64,000 nt of DNA from Hanleya hanleyi (Eukaryota > Mollusca > Polyplacophora > Lepidopleurida > Hanleyidae): assembly GCA_036873755.1 (NCBI GenBank), contig JAVTVY010020350.1:1-64000 (forward strand), in the 5' to 3' direction. Below the pieces are notes generated by a model, which was given only the letters and a program-made list of their open reading frames with translations, was not told where the DNA came from and did not search any database. The translations under genes and the position numbers were made by a program. Positions 37,798-46,478 of this stretch are shown piece by piece (within the stretch, counting starts at the first letter, position 1; each line of letters opens with the position of its first letter).

Positions 37798-38122
37798 GGT
37801 ATTTAATCACAGCAAATTTTAGGACAGAAAACCAGTCACGTCACCTGATCAGTTTTTGGCGGAATTTTCCTTTCCAATTCTAGTCATAAATCGTGAAATC
37901 AGACAATTAACATTTAGTTCATTCATCAGTTCATGGAAAGAAATGGAACACGTTGCAATGATGTTTTATTTCAGTTCATAGCGGCATGTCGCACAAATAG
38001 CACTTACGCTGAAACCAGTTCAAATCGTCAACCACGTGTTGATGTCGAATTATGGGCACTCGATGATCACTGACATTTCTTTCAGTTCAAAGTTCTGCTT
38101 GGGTCCCATCCTCGTCGCCATT

Positions 38123-38416
38123 TGTCACGCCACCGGCGTCACCGAGTGCCCCAAAAACAGAAACAGTCAAATATCTTGAAATACTATGAGCTGTATTGAA
38201 CCAGAAACACAAACTTAGTACAGATTTACAGGAATTTACCATGTCTAAACCGACTTCCTATCTGTAGGGTGCATTCCACACTCGTCTCCCGAGAGCTCAT
38301 TTAGGGGAGCTCACTCCTCTGGATAACATAGTGACTGGTATATCAATATCTGTATGCATTTACAGTCAAAGGGAGATCACTCTAAGATCATATTGTAAAT
38401 CACCTGGGGTATGACA
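38123..38416 (-). repeat. Gypsy 5' LTR
   Basis: 294 bp, matching 31019-31312 with two substitutions. It is followed on the plus strand by the TACTG target duplication (38417-38421). Inside it, on the minus strand from about 38120, AATGGCGACGAGGATGGGAC includes a TGG-starting primer-binding site; the priming tRNA is not identified. Confidence 0.95.
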
Positions 38417-38421
38417 TACTG

Positions 38422-38955
38422 ATACTGTAATGCTCAAACTATCACAAGAAATTAGCACAACCGGATAATCTTCAACGAAGTGATACCGGTAATTAATTGT
38501 TTAATTTACCGTAGTTATTTTCTTGAAATTCCCAATCAAGTCTCTGGGAAGTCCGGTTTTTCAAACTACCACTTACGGCATTTCGAGATAAGGGACATCA
38601 ATCTGTGGCATTATTCAAAGTGCACCTAAAAGGGATGTCGGGGCCCTATCTGCCCTGTAGGATGGAGACGTTGTGCTAAAGTACCCGATGCACAATGTTT
38701 TAGAGAATCCCCACTATCATCCGAAGATCATTGAGATACGTGTCTTCAGTGGTTTATTTAATGGAAGACTTATTTGAAGTTTTCAATAAAAGTATTATCT
38801 ACACTAAGTAAGGATTACATTACCCTGTTATAGATATCCATGTTTGTCATAATATCCAGAAAGTGATTTTCTTTTGAAAATCTATCATTCTTTCTGACTA
38901 CCGGTACATGCTGTTACACTTGTTCGCCGTGTCATGTGTGCTATTCATATAGTAC
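38422..38955. other. Non-coding stretch
   Basis: No gene or repeat recognised between the Gypsy target duplication and the CACTGTAAAAA-ended repeat. Confidence 0.4.
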
Positions 38956-38959
38956 CAGT

Positions 38960-39233
38960 ATGACATTTTGAACTTCCTGGTTACAACTGGGCTGCAACGG
39001 GAAGTGGGGTTTGGAAAATCTGGGGAATGGAATCACTGGTTCTGGAAAAACTGCAAGTCTGGTTTTCGAAAACCTGGTTGCAACTGGGCTGCAACGGGAA
39101 GTGAGGTTTGGAAAACCCATGATGTGGGTTCTCAAAAAACCGAGACCTCTGGTTTTCAATAAACCACTATCCGTTGCAGCCCAGTTGCAACCACTTTCAG
39201 TGTTTCGCAAAACATTCTTTTTACAGTGTACCT
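38960..39233. repeat. CACTGTAAAAA-ended repeat with ~94 bp subrepeats
   Basis: Its right end is the reverse complement of the 29868 end. Inside, GGTT(A/G)CAACTGGGCTGCAACG occurs at about 38979 and 39073 and inverted near 39168, with GGTTTTCGAAAACC-type palindromes between. The open frames here are repeat artefacts. Confidence 0.65.
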
Positions 39234-39239
39234 CTGTTG

Positions 39240-40130
39240 ACCTACACAGTTAAAAATAAAATCTTGGATTTTTGCTTGAATGAGTGAAATTTTCTTAAAC
39301 GAGAAAGCACAGTTTTGTCCTCTATAGAATAAGAAATTCAAGCACCTGACAAAAAGTCTTTTCATATAAAAATGAATAGTTCTGAGAACTCTTTTTCTGT
39401 TCTTAGCAATTTTAAACTCTGCTTGTTTTTTTTTATAAATATGCAGAAACGTTTATTTTTCTTATTTAAGAAAAGTCTTAAATAAGTAAAAAGTGGGTCC
39501 CCCATAAGAAATTATTTCTTATGAATTCAATGTAAGAATATTTAAGAAAATGTAAGAAATAATTTCTTAATCGAAGCGAACACCTACCAGTCGGGTGCCC
39601 GAAATCGACACGTAGGGGCGAATCCACATTAACACGCTTATAATGTTCAAAATAACGATGGATAATAAACACTGTTAACAATTACCAATAAATTTAAAAC
39701 CTTAGCGTGAACCTTGGATTTTTAAATAGATTATTATTGTCCCGATTCTTTATCTTCAATAGTCATATCGCATTGCACGGATTAGCATATCCCCCTCTCA
39801 GGTCGAGTGCAACTGCACACGCGAGGAAAATCGTGACATCACACTATCCACACCGATCGCTTATTAAGTGACGTCTGTTGGAATTAGATGCCACTTGAGC
39901 TTCCTTACTTATACGTAATAATGTTACTGAGTCAAACACGTGGGGTGTGGAAGAATTGATTTTAATTGGTTTGTGTTGTCAGACCGCTTGTTCTCGATGT
40001 TATTTGTAAATAGTTATTCACATTCCCATTTTCATATATTTTCATAGTTATTCACATTCACATTTTCATATAACACAATGACAGCGAATATCTGAATTTG
40101 TTGATAATTATAATTAGTAAACAGTAAATT
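39240..40130. other. Non-coding AT-rich stretch
   Basis: No gene seen. AAGAAATTATTTCTTA-type palindromic phrases recur near 39505-39575. They may be the remains of a small element. Confidence 0.4.
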
Positions 40131-40131
40131 T

Positions 40132-40255
40132 CTGTCAATTTGCACCTAGTATAAGTGGTTTGGTCAATTTCCACCTAGTATACGTGATTTGGTCAATTTA
40201 CGCCTAGTATATGTGGTTTGGTTAATTTGCACCTTGTATATGTGGTTTGAACCAG
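40132..40255. repeat. ~33 bp tandem repeat, four units
   Basis: The units TTTGGTCAATTT(G/C)CACC followed by TAGTATA(A/C/T)GTG repeat head to tail with few changes. Confidence 0.85.
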
Positions 40256-40512
40256 GAAGTGCCCGTTTTCTCAATACTCTTATCCAAACCACTTCTTCTA
40301 TATTTCTCTTCAGCTTTCTAGACTTATTATCACTAGTTATCAGATATAAAATTAATCAGTAATAAAGAACATCTTCAATAAAACTCCGTTTTATTTTACT
40401 CTTCATGTATTTTCATGAACATTTCATTTTGCATCAAGGGCATTTGCGGAAAGTAAATGAGACTATATACACGCACTTGAATATATTAGGCACCCCCGAT
40501 AATCGCGTCTCC

Positions 40513-41036
40513 TCTTGTGCGACGGTTTGCTCATCACGCCTCCCCCTTGCGCGACGGTTTGCTCAGCACGCGTTCCCTCTTCCATGACGGTTTGCTCATC
40601 ACGCCTCCCCCTTGCGCGACGGTTTGCTCAGCACGCGTTCCCTCTTCCATGACGGTTTGCTCATCACGCCTCCCCCTTGCGCGACGGTTTGCTCAGCACG
40701 CGTTCCCTCTTCCATGACGGTTTGCTCAGCACGGGTCCCCTCTTCCATGACGGTTTGCTCAGCACGGGTCCCCTCTTCCACGACGGTTTGCTCAGCACGC
40801 GTTCCCTCTTCCATGACGGTTTGCTCAGCACGCGTTCCCTCTTCCATGACGGTTTGCTCATCACGCCTCCCCCTTGCGCGACGGTTTGCTCAGCACGCGC
40901 TCCCTCTTCCATGCCGGTTTGTTCAGCACGCGTTCCCTCTTCCATGACGGTTTGCTCAGCACGGGTCCCCTCTTCCACGACGGTTTGCTCATCACGCGTC
41001 CCCTCTTCCTCGACGGTTTGCTCATCAAGCCGTTTG
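40513..41036. repeat. 33 bp minisatellite, about 16 units
   Basis: The core GACGGTTTGCTCA recurs every 32-33 bp (e.g. 40521, 40553, 40586). Two alternating unit types differ in the tail: CACGCGTTCCCTCTTCCAT or CACGCCTCCCCCTTGCGC. Because 33 is a multiple of three, several frames on both strands stay open and mimic repeat proteins. I treat these as artefacts. Confidence 0.92.
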
Positions 41037-41057
41037 CTATATATTTCGGATGCAATA

Positions 41058-41255
41058 TCTTTTATGTTTTATCTTTTTATGTTCTTATTTATCTTGTTAT
41101 CATAGTCGGTAAAACTAGCCTTTGAGCTAATGTTTGCATTTACAAACACTGACTTTTATGTTTATCTTTTTATGTTCTTATTTATCTCGTTATCATAGTC
41201 GATAAAACTAGCCTTTGAGCTATTGTTTGTATTTAGAAACATTGACTTTAAATTG
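41058..41255. repeat. ~95 bp tandem duplication
   Basis: The block TTTATGTT...CTTTTTATGTTCTTATTTATC, then ATAGTCGGTAAAACTAGCC, occurs twice in a row with a few substitutions. Confidence 0.85.
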
Positions 41256-41344
41256 AAAATGAAATGAAATGAATTTCTTTTTTTTCTATTCCAAGACTCG
41301 TCAAACATTACAAGTAATCTCTGTGGTACTGTAGAAGGATAAGA

Positions 41345-41513
41345 TACACGCTTAAAACGAAAGTGTTGAAACTTACTCGTAAAGTGTTAAAATAACCCTT
41401 TAAGTGTGTCCACATGCAGGGACAACACTTAAAGAGCAGTCCCTGTGGACACACGTAAAGGGTTATTTCAACACTTTACGAGTAAGTTTCAACACTTTAG
41501 TTTTAAGCGTGTA
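41345..41513. mobile_element. Hairpin MITE
   Basis: The arms ACACGCTTAAAACGAAAGTG... (from 41346) and ...CACTTTAGTTTTAAGCGTGT (to 41512) pair almost throughout, about 70 bp per arm. Matching inner blocks are CCCTTTAAGTGTGTCCACA and its complement. The loop is about 25 bp. Confidence 0.9.
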
Positions 41514-41900
41514 GCAAACACTCTTAATAATACAACCATCTGAATGCATACGTCGAGACCGTTGTGATCATTTGGGGCCCGTTGAGGTATGTTGTGAGTT
41601 CGTTGTAGTTATTTGGGGTGCATGGCGGTATTCGTTGTGGTAGTTTTGGGATCCATTTGTCGCAATTTCGGGGTCCGTTGTGGCAATTTGAGGGTCTGAT
41701 GTGCTCCGTTATGTCGATTAGTGGGACGCTGAATCCAAAACCAATCTTGGTTCTTTCCAATAACGAAACCTCTTAAAATATTCTGTGAAGATATAGGCTA
41801 CTTCTGGTTTAATGTGTCATATTTTTGCTACAAGAGAAAATCTTCCTTAGAAATGCATCAAAAATACCAAAACAAGCCCGGGAGCAAATCTGATGAATCA
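41514..41900. other. Left flank of the Polinton
   Basis: No gene recognised. It ends next to the CATCTC target copy at 41901-41906. Confidence 0.5.
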
Positions 41901-41906
41901 CATCTC

Positions 41907-42960
41907 AGTGGTAGTGTAAGCGTAAATTGAGGCCAATTGACCTCAAAAATTTGCATATTGGGGGAGGTCACAGAGGTCAAGTGCACTATAGTTCCGGCAG
42001 AATGACCAAAAGCTACCTCCAACACAGGAGAGTTCCAATTGTTGCAGGGAATGTATTCATCCGCGGTGATGCGGTCTGGCGGTGATGCGGTCGCGGGAAA
42101 AAGCTTCCGCGGGGAAAAAGTAGTCCCCAGACATCAAATACGCTGCATGGTCCGATGGGGCCGAGTGAGGTATCAAAGTGAAGCATTCGTGACGGGGCAT
42201 CTAATGGGCTGGGCGTGGGGTTGAAAGATCGGCATTCTGCGCATGCGCGGTGGCCAAAGGGTATGAAAATAGACGTTTTGGGATCTAGGGGAGCCCCTAA
42301 TGGGCCGATGGGGTCATATGAGGTATCAAAGTGAAGCATTCGTGAAGGGGCATCTGATGGGCTGGGTGTGAGATTGAGATATCGGTATTCTGCGCATGCG
42401 CGGTGGCCGAAGGGTATGAAAATAGACGTTTTGGGAGCTAGGGGAGCCCCTAATGGTCCAATGGGGTCATATGAGGTATCCATGTGAAGCATTCGTAAAG
42501 GGGCATCTGATGGGCTGGGTGTGGGGTAGACATAGGGTCATTCTGCGCATGCGCAGTGGCCAAAGTGTATGAAAATAGACGTTTTGGAGCTAGGGGAGTC
42601 ACTAATGAGCCGATGGAGTTGAGTGAGGTATCAATGTGAAGCCTATGTGAGGGGACATCCGATTGGACTAGGGGCTCGGCCGTTGTCCACATTCTGCGCT
42701 TGCGCAGACAGGGAATTCTGGGAAAAGGGTGTAGAAATAGACGTTTTAGGGTTTAGGTGAGCCCCTAATGATCCAATGGGGTCATATGAGGTATCAGTGT
42801 GAAGCATTCGTGAAGGGGCATCTGGTGGGCTGGGTGTGGGATTGAAATATCGGCATTCAGCGCATGCGCGGTGGCCAAAGTGTATGGAAATAGACGTTTG
42901 GGAGCTAGGGGAGTCCCTAATGAGTCGTAGGAGGTATCAAAGTGAAGCCTATGTGAAGGG
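41907..42960. repeat. Polinton left TIR with six ~153 bp subrepeats
   Basis: The outer ~250 bp and the first three or so subrepeats match the right TIR co-linearly, to about 42590. Subrepeats start at the GAGGTATC anchors 42167, 42320, 42473, 42625, 42788 and 42931. Most carry TTCTGCGCATGCGC or a close variant. Open frames on the minus strand here (42013-42968) are repeats of the same phrase and not genes. Confidence 0.93.
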
Positions 42961-43361
42961 GCATCCAATCATGGGTGGATGCATGTAAAAATTTTCCTGA
43001 AAAAAAGCGGAATACGCACTTTACCCCTAAAATAGGGGAAAACCCCTATCACCTCTAGCCAAAAGGGCTAATTTCGGTCCCCGGCCTTATTGGGACCTGC
43101 CTATCAAGTCAGTGGGGTGATGTGAATAACAACAAGTTCAGCAATGTTCATACAGTTTATTATCCCCAATGTTACATCATACCCAGGCTGAGGGAGCCGT
43201 CCTGGGTATGTTTAGTATGTTCACAGCAAAACAGATTGAAATATCTAACACCATGTTTTATTATTTAACGCACCGTCATATTAGGTACAAGTGTTTACTG
43301 AGCTCAAGTCAACGATCAGCATGCAGACATAGAGAGTATGTACAGCATGTTATGGTATTCA
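42961..43361. other. Polinton: spacer between left TIR and zinc-finger gene
   Basis: No gene. It includes minus-strand poly(A) signals AATAAA at 43257-43262 and 43156-43161 (TTTATT on the plus strand), suitable for the 43362-44303 transcript. If PolB was internally deleted, the junction should lie near 43362 or in this spacer. Confidence 0.55.
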
Positions 43362-44303
43362 TCAGTGCACGGGTGACGCATTCAACCGATGGCGGTGGTG
43401 GATCAGCTTGGTAAGGAAAAACGTAACATTGGTCACCCTCTTCACTGTCCACTTGGTGTTGGGTCGTTGTTGTTGGGCCCATTCCAAGCGATCCACGGTG
43501 TCCAGTTTCTCCAGCATCGTCTCTAGTGACCTCCGGTGAATGATGGTAAACGGTTGGTCGTACACTGGGTTGATGGCACTGGAATAGAAATAGCGCAATT
43601 CACCGGTCATCTTATGGCATAAGATGTACCCAAATGCTACATTTAATGTGAAGGCCGTACGTTGGTCATTGAAGATGGTTTCCACGTAGCTGCGTAGACG
43701 GGTGAGGTTGATCAGTGGGAAATTGTAGATATCTTGAATAGGGCGATGACGGTGGAAACAGTGCCGTGTCATGGACCAATGGCGCCGATCGATGTCACTC
43801 ACTGGATGGTTGTCCTGTAAGAGATCGCTAGGAACATTTATGGGTTCGTCCAGAAAATGTTCGATGTATGGCGTATGACTCGAAACCGTAACGGTGGGGT
43901 CCGGCTGGAAATCCAGGCTCCTCCCAACTGTGGGTATAGGCGGGCTCTCCGTCATCGCATCACCAGTGGCGTTCGTCTTCCCGGGCTTATCTTCACTGGG
44001 TCTGACATTCCGCGGCTCCTCTTCAGTAGGAAGTTGTCGCCAAAACCGTAGAGACGGGGCATGAATCAAACGCTGATGCCGTCTTAACTGACTGCATCGT
44101 TTGAAGAGTTGACCACAATCCTTACATTTTTCCGTCGCACCCTCGTGGAATGAGCGTTCGTGGCGCAGTAAATGATCCTCCCGATTAAATGACCGTGCGC
44201 AGGTTATACAAGTATACCGTGCATCGTGGTGGGTGGAGGCCTCGTGGCGTCGTAAATTATCTAGACGAGTAAACTGCTTCTGGCAAGTTGTGCAAGTGAA
44301 CAT
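43362..44303 (-). CDS. C2H2 zinc-finger protein resembling the N-terminus of Polinton DNA polymerase B
   Basis: 313 residues. Three C2H2 fingers occupy residues 4-81 (CTTCQKQF, CITCARSF, CKDCGQLF). A Pro/Thr/Glu-rich linker follows (about 90-150). The C-terminal part has LNVAFGYILCHKMTGELRYF, EWAQQQRPNTKW and VTNVTFFLTKLIHH. From memory of the family, such a block precedes the exonuclease domain in Polinton PolB proteins, so this is probably the surviving N-terminal piece. No exonuclease DxE, SLYP or DTD polymerase motif occurs in it or elsewhere in the element. The frame is intact, has its own TATA/initiator (44322-44356) and poly(A) signals. It could therefore be expressed as a stand-alone DNA-binding protein. 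A genuine separate gene is the alternative. Confidence 0.6.
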   Translation of the reverse strand: MFTCTTCQKQFTRLDNLRRHEASTHHDARYTCITCARSFNREDHLLRHERSFHEGATEKCKDCGQLFKRCSQLRRHQRLIHAPSLRFWRQLPTEEEPRNVRPSEDKPGKTNATGDAMTESPPIPTVGRSLDFQPDPTVTVSSHTPYIEHFLDEPINVPSDLLQDNHPVSDIDRRHWSMTRHCFHRHRPIQDIYNFPLINLTRLRSYVETIFNDQRTAFTLNVAFGYILCHKMTGELRYFYSSAINPVYDQPFTIIHRRSLETMLEKLDTVDRLEWAQQQRPNTKWTVKRVTNVTFFLTKLIHHRHRLNASPVH

Positions 44304-44321
44304 CTTGGTGGTTGACAGAGT

Positions 44322-44356
44322 GTCTGATCAAACGGCAAGGCCGCTTCCCTTTTATA
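44322..44356 (-). promoter_or_regulatory. Core promoter of the minus-strand zinc-finger gene
   Basis: On the minus strand TATAAAA starts at 44356 and TCAGAC, an initiator-like sequence, starts at 44327, 29 bp downstream. The ATG follows at 44303. With the plus-strand promoter at 44472 it forms a divergent promoter region. Confidence 0.7.
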
Positions 44357-44471
44357 GCACGCTAGCTGGTGATCTATTTTTAGCACACTTAGTTCAACTA
44401 GTGACCTTATGGCGCAAGCGAGTATAACAAGTGCCACGCACGGTGTATAAAACCCTACCCAACAGGTACAC

Positions 44472-44507
44472 TATAAAGCCACCTCTCTAACCGTTCGCTT
44501 TTCATTC
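44472..44507 (+). promoter_or_regulatory. Core promoter of the 228-residue module gene
   Basis: TATAAAG at 44472 and TCATTC at 44502 (30 bp apart), ATG at 44514. An additional TATAAAA lies near 44444. Confidence 0.75.
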
Positions 44508-44513
44508 CCCACC

Positions 44514-45200
44514 ATGGCAGCGAGCGGAACAGAGCTTCCGTTATTCCAACTGACGTCCGACGTCTACCTCATCGTCAATGACGATCACCTGGAGCTGGTC
44601 CAAGACGCACCGCAGAAGGTGAAGATTTTGTTATCGCTATCAGGCTGGACTCTATTGACACGATTGTTACAGGGAAAAGACCCCGAAAGGGATTTCATGC
44701 ACGTGGAAGTCGGCGTGCACATACGCACTGCTGGAGAGGATTCCCTTTTTCCCCGGTTGGAACAGAGTGGAGGTACCTATATCACACTCTGTCCACCCTT
44801 ATGGATGGCACTGAAAGATGTACTCCCCGAGGTGGATGACTTACTACACCCCGAGGTGAAAGAAGGGACTGTGGCTACCCGGAGGCTTACACCTGGCTGC
44901 ACCCTATTGTTGTACCCCAAACGAGTGGACCTCATCGATAGCGGACTTAGGTGTTGGTGTACGTCTGAACCCAAAGCGCACGTCTCTTTGTCACCGGAAG
45001 GATGGACTACCTTGAAACGGGTGTTGTTGGGTGACCTGCACGGTGATAGCATTCACCTGTGTGACGACGTCTACATTTTCTGCGGTCCCTTTTTCGCTCG
45101 ACTCCTCTGTCTGAACGACGGTGGTTTTACCCTGGACCCCGATCTATGGACGGCTTTGGAACAAGTAGTCCCCATTGTCGATAAGGTACTATCTCTATAG
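44514..45200 (+). CDS. Four-module PC4-like protein of the Polinton
   Basis: A 228-residue intact protein starting MAASGTEL. It is made of four repeats of a small unit: several short beta-strands, then a helix opened by Trp. Module ends read LSLSGWTLLTRLL (about 43-55), LCPPLWMALKDVLPEVDDLL (about 91-110), LSPEGWTTLKRVL (about 160-172) and LDPDLWTALEQVVPIVDKVL (about 207-226). Strand segments include HLCDDVYIFCGPFFARL. The pattern (four strands, then a Trp-containing helix) resembles the PC4/p15 ssDNA-binding fold, but that is inference from pattern only. Paralogues follow at 45728-46235 and 46479-46949. It may be a nucleic-acid-binding or regulatory factor of the element. No signal peptide or membrane segment. 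Confidence 0.75.
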   Translation: MAASGTELPLFQLTSDVYLIVNDDHLELVQDAPQKVKILLSLSGWTLLTRLLQGKDPERDFMHVEVGVHIRTAGEDSLFPRLEQSGGTYITLCPPLWMALKDVLPEVDDLLHPEVKEGTVATRRLTPGCTLLLYPKRVDLIDSGLRCWCTSEPKAHVSLSPEGWTTLKRVLLGDLHGDSIHLCDDVYIFCGPFFARLLCLNDGGFTLDPDLWTALEQVVPIVDKVLSL

Positions 45201-45275
45201 GAGCCACATAACCCATCAGAATAGTACGTATCACGGACTACACCCGACGTCTAGGCGCGCATGTGTGACATGGTC

Positions 45276-45312
45276 TATAAAACACGTCCCTCTGGATCCC
45301 ACACCTTCATTC
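45276..45312 (+). promoter_or_regulatory. Core promoter of the tail-anchored protein gene
   Basis: TATAAAAC at 45276 and TCATTC at 45307, 31 bp apart. ATG at 45329. Confidence 0.75.
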
Positions 45313-45328
45313 CTATGGTTGCAGAGCC

Positions 45329-45649
45329 ATGACGGAGATCCAGCCCTATGCGACTCGCATTTTACAGCATGCCACCGTGGTTAATTCACTCACGGGTTAC
45401 CGAGCAGTGGTCCGGTCCATGTTTGCAGATGGCGACGACAACGAGGGGCGACGCCAGATCCTGAACGAGTTCACAGAAGCGGTCCTCGACAGAGTGAACT
45501 CGATGGAGAGGTGTGCCATCACTCACCACTACTGGACTATGACAGCCATCCTTGATGCTCGGGCTATGGACCACGAGCGTTCACGCCGGAAACAGCGACG
45601 GCTGGTTGGCCTAGTCATGCTCTGTGCCCTATTGACCCTGGCGCTGTGA
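45329..45649 (+). CDS. Small protein with C-terminal membrane anchor
   Basis: 106 residues from MTEIQPYATRIL. The first ~80 residues are hydrophilic and helical in character, followed by the basic stretch RSRRKQRR. A hydrophobic C-terminal segment, LVGLVMLCALLTLAL, ends the protein. This is the layout of a tail-anchored membrane protein. I do not recognise its family. It has its own promoter and lies between two PC4-like module genes, so it is part of the same early-side gene cluster. The function could be membrane remodelling or host interaction, but nothing in the sequence decides this. Confidence 0.65.
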   Translation: MTEIQPYATRILQHATVVNSLTGYRAVVRSMFADGDDNEGRRQILNEFTEAVLDRVNSMERCAITHHYWTMTAILDARAMDHERSRRKQRRLVGLVMLCALLTLAL

Positions 45650-45669
45650 CATTGACAGTGGGACCTGAC

Positions 45670-45705
45670 TATAAATACGAGGGGCAGACACAGTGTGTGT
45701 CATTC
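45670..45705 (+). promoter_or_regulatory. Core promoter of the second module gene
   Basis: TATAAATA at 45670 and TCATTC at 45700, 30 bp apart. ATG at 45728. Confidence 0.75.
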
Positions 45706-45727
45706 ACCGTTCGTCATTGGATCAAGC

Positions 45728-46235
45728 ATGTCACCAGTCCTAAGAGCCATCCTTCCCCTTACAACCCGGGGGGGGGTTACACATCTATGAAGATAAAGTC
45801 ACCCTCGTGGAAGACCGTGGAGATGTTTGCTGGTCGCCCGCTGAGACCGTATCGAATACGGTTACACTACATCGTGACGGCTGGACCAAATTTAAACGGG
45901 TGTTAAGCGGCGAGCTCGACGGACACCTCATCCACATAGACAATGCCATCTACGTACACCGTGGACCCTTCTTCCCACGCCTGGGCAGCTACCAAGACCC
46001 TACGCGAGGCTTCACCCTAGACCCCGATCTGTGGACAGCCTTCGAGAAACTGGTGCCTATCGTGGACCAGCTGTTTGCACCGGACGAGCGGTCATCAGAC
46101 GAGTTGGAGTGGGCTCGTGCCCTGAGAGAAGCAGCGGCAGAACCCAATGAACAAATGTCTAGCCATGAACCAGACAACGATGCCATTGATTACCCGGCTA
46201 CACTCAGTCAGCCCAGTGACATTGAAAACTGTTGA
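45728..46235 (+). pseudogene. Two-module PC4-like protein, frameshifted at a G run and truncated by a repeat
   Basis: From the ATG at 45728, behind a good promoter, the frame runs into a nine-G run at about 45768-45776. It is then out of phase by one with the homologous region, which starts at LHIYEDKVTLVEDRGDVCW. From 45807 the downstream frame is open and has the module helix RDGWTKFKRVLSGELDG. The second module follows, with HIDNAIYVHRGPFFPRL and LDPDLWTAFEKLVPIVDQLF. The last residues (DIENC) are encoded by the family C repeat inserted at 46221. The G run could be a sequencing or assembly error, replication slippage, or a true mutation. The protein is a paralogue of 44514-45200 and 46479-46949. 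Confidence 0.75.
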
Positions 46236-46407
46236 CCGCTTCTCTCTTGCAGGAAACAAGCCTAATTTTATGTATACTATGATTGTCTTTTTGAATTTGG
46301 TGCTAATACTGTTATGTGGAAAATGGAATAGGTCTTTGGATTATGGACGCGGATATTCTCTAATGGACGACGGCTGGATTATGAATGACGGACTAGACGC
46401 TTGTAAT
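46221..46407 (+). repeat. Dispersed repeat family C inserted in the Polinton
   Basis: Matches the complement of 25911-26098 from ATTGAAAACTGTTGACCGC to ACGCTTG with few differences. It also matches 6051-6156. It lies between two Polinton genes and overwrites the 3' end of the upstream one. This is an insertion acquired while the element sat in the host genome, or carried by it. Confidence 0.85.
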
Positions 46408-46431
46408 CCTTTGATCTCACGGGGTTCTCCC

Positions 46432-46467
46432 TATAAATACGAGAGACAGTCAAATCTGGTACCATTC
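46432..46467 (+). promoter_or_regulatory. Core promoter of the third module gene
   Basis: TATAAATA at 46432 and CCATTC at 46462, 30 bp apart. ATG at 46479. It survives intact just beyond the family C insertion. Confidence 0.72.
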
Positions 46468-46478
46468 ACGTACTGACC

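Larger units (their letters stand above)
31019..38416 (-). mobile_element. Gypsy (Metaviridae) LTR retrotransposon, complete but with broken ORFs
   Basis: Two 294 bp LTRs beginning TG and ending CA flank about 6.8 kb of internal DNA. The 5 bp target duplication TACTG is at 31014-31018 and 38417-38421. Gene order on the minus strand is gag, protease, RT, RNase H, integrase. A TGG-starting primer-binding site lies two bases inside the 5' LTR (minus strand from about 38120) and a purine tract (AGGTGGGGAGAA) ends next to the 3' LTR. The coding region is interrupted by at least three stops and several frameshifts. Confidence 0.95.

Noticed and set aside
40132..41036. CRISPR-like regular repeats
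   Set aside because: Units are directly adjacent with no unique spacers, in eukaryotic DNA; these are minisatellites.
40513..41125. Several overlapping long frames on both strands with 11-residue repeats
   Set aside because: They are all readings of the 33 bp minisatellite. Openness on both strands follows from unit length and composition.
42013..42968. Minus-strand frames of 67-159 residues with repeated DTSYDPIGPLGAP-like phrases
   Set aside because: They are readings of the TIR subrepeats; the same phrases appear on the plus strand in the other TIR (54898-55227). No gene-like start, promoter or domain.
43362..44303. Host zinc-finger gene
   Set aside because: It lies inside the Polinton, shares the element's TATA/initiator layout and carries a PolB-like C-terminal block, so I assign it to the element.
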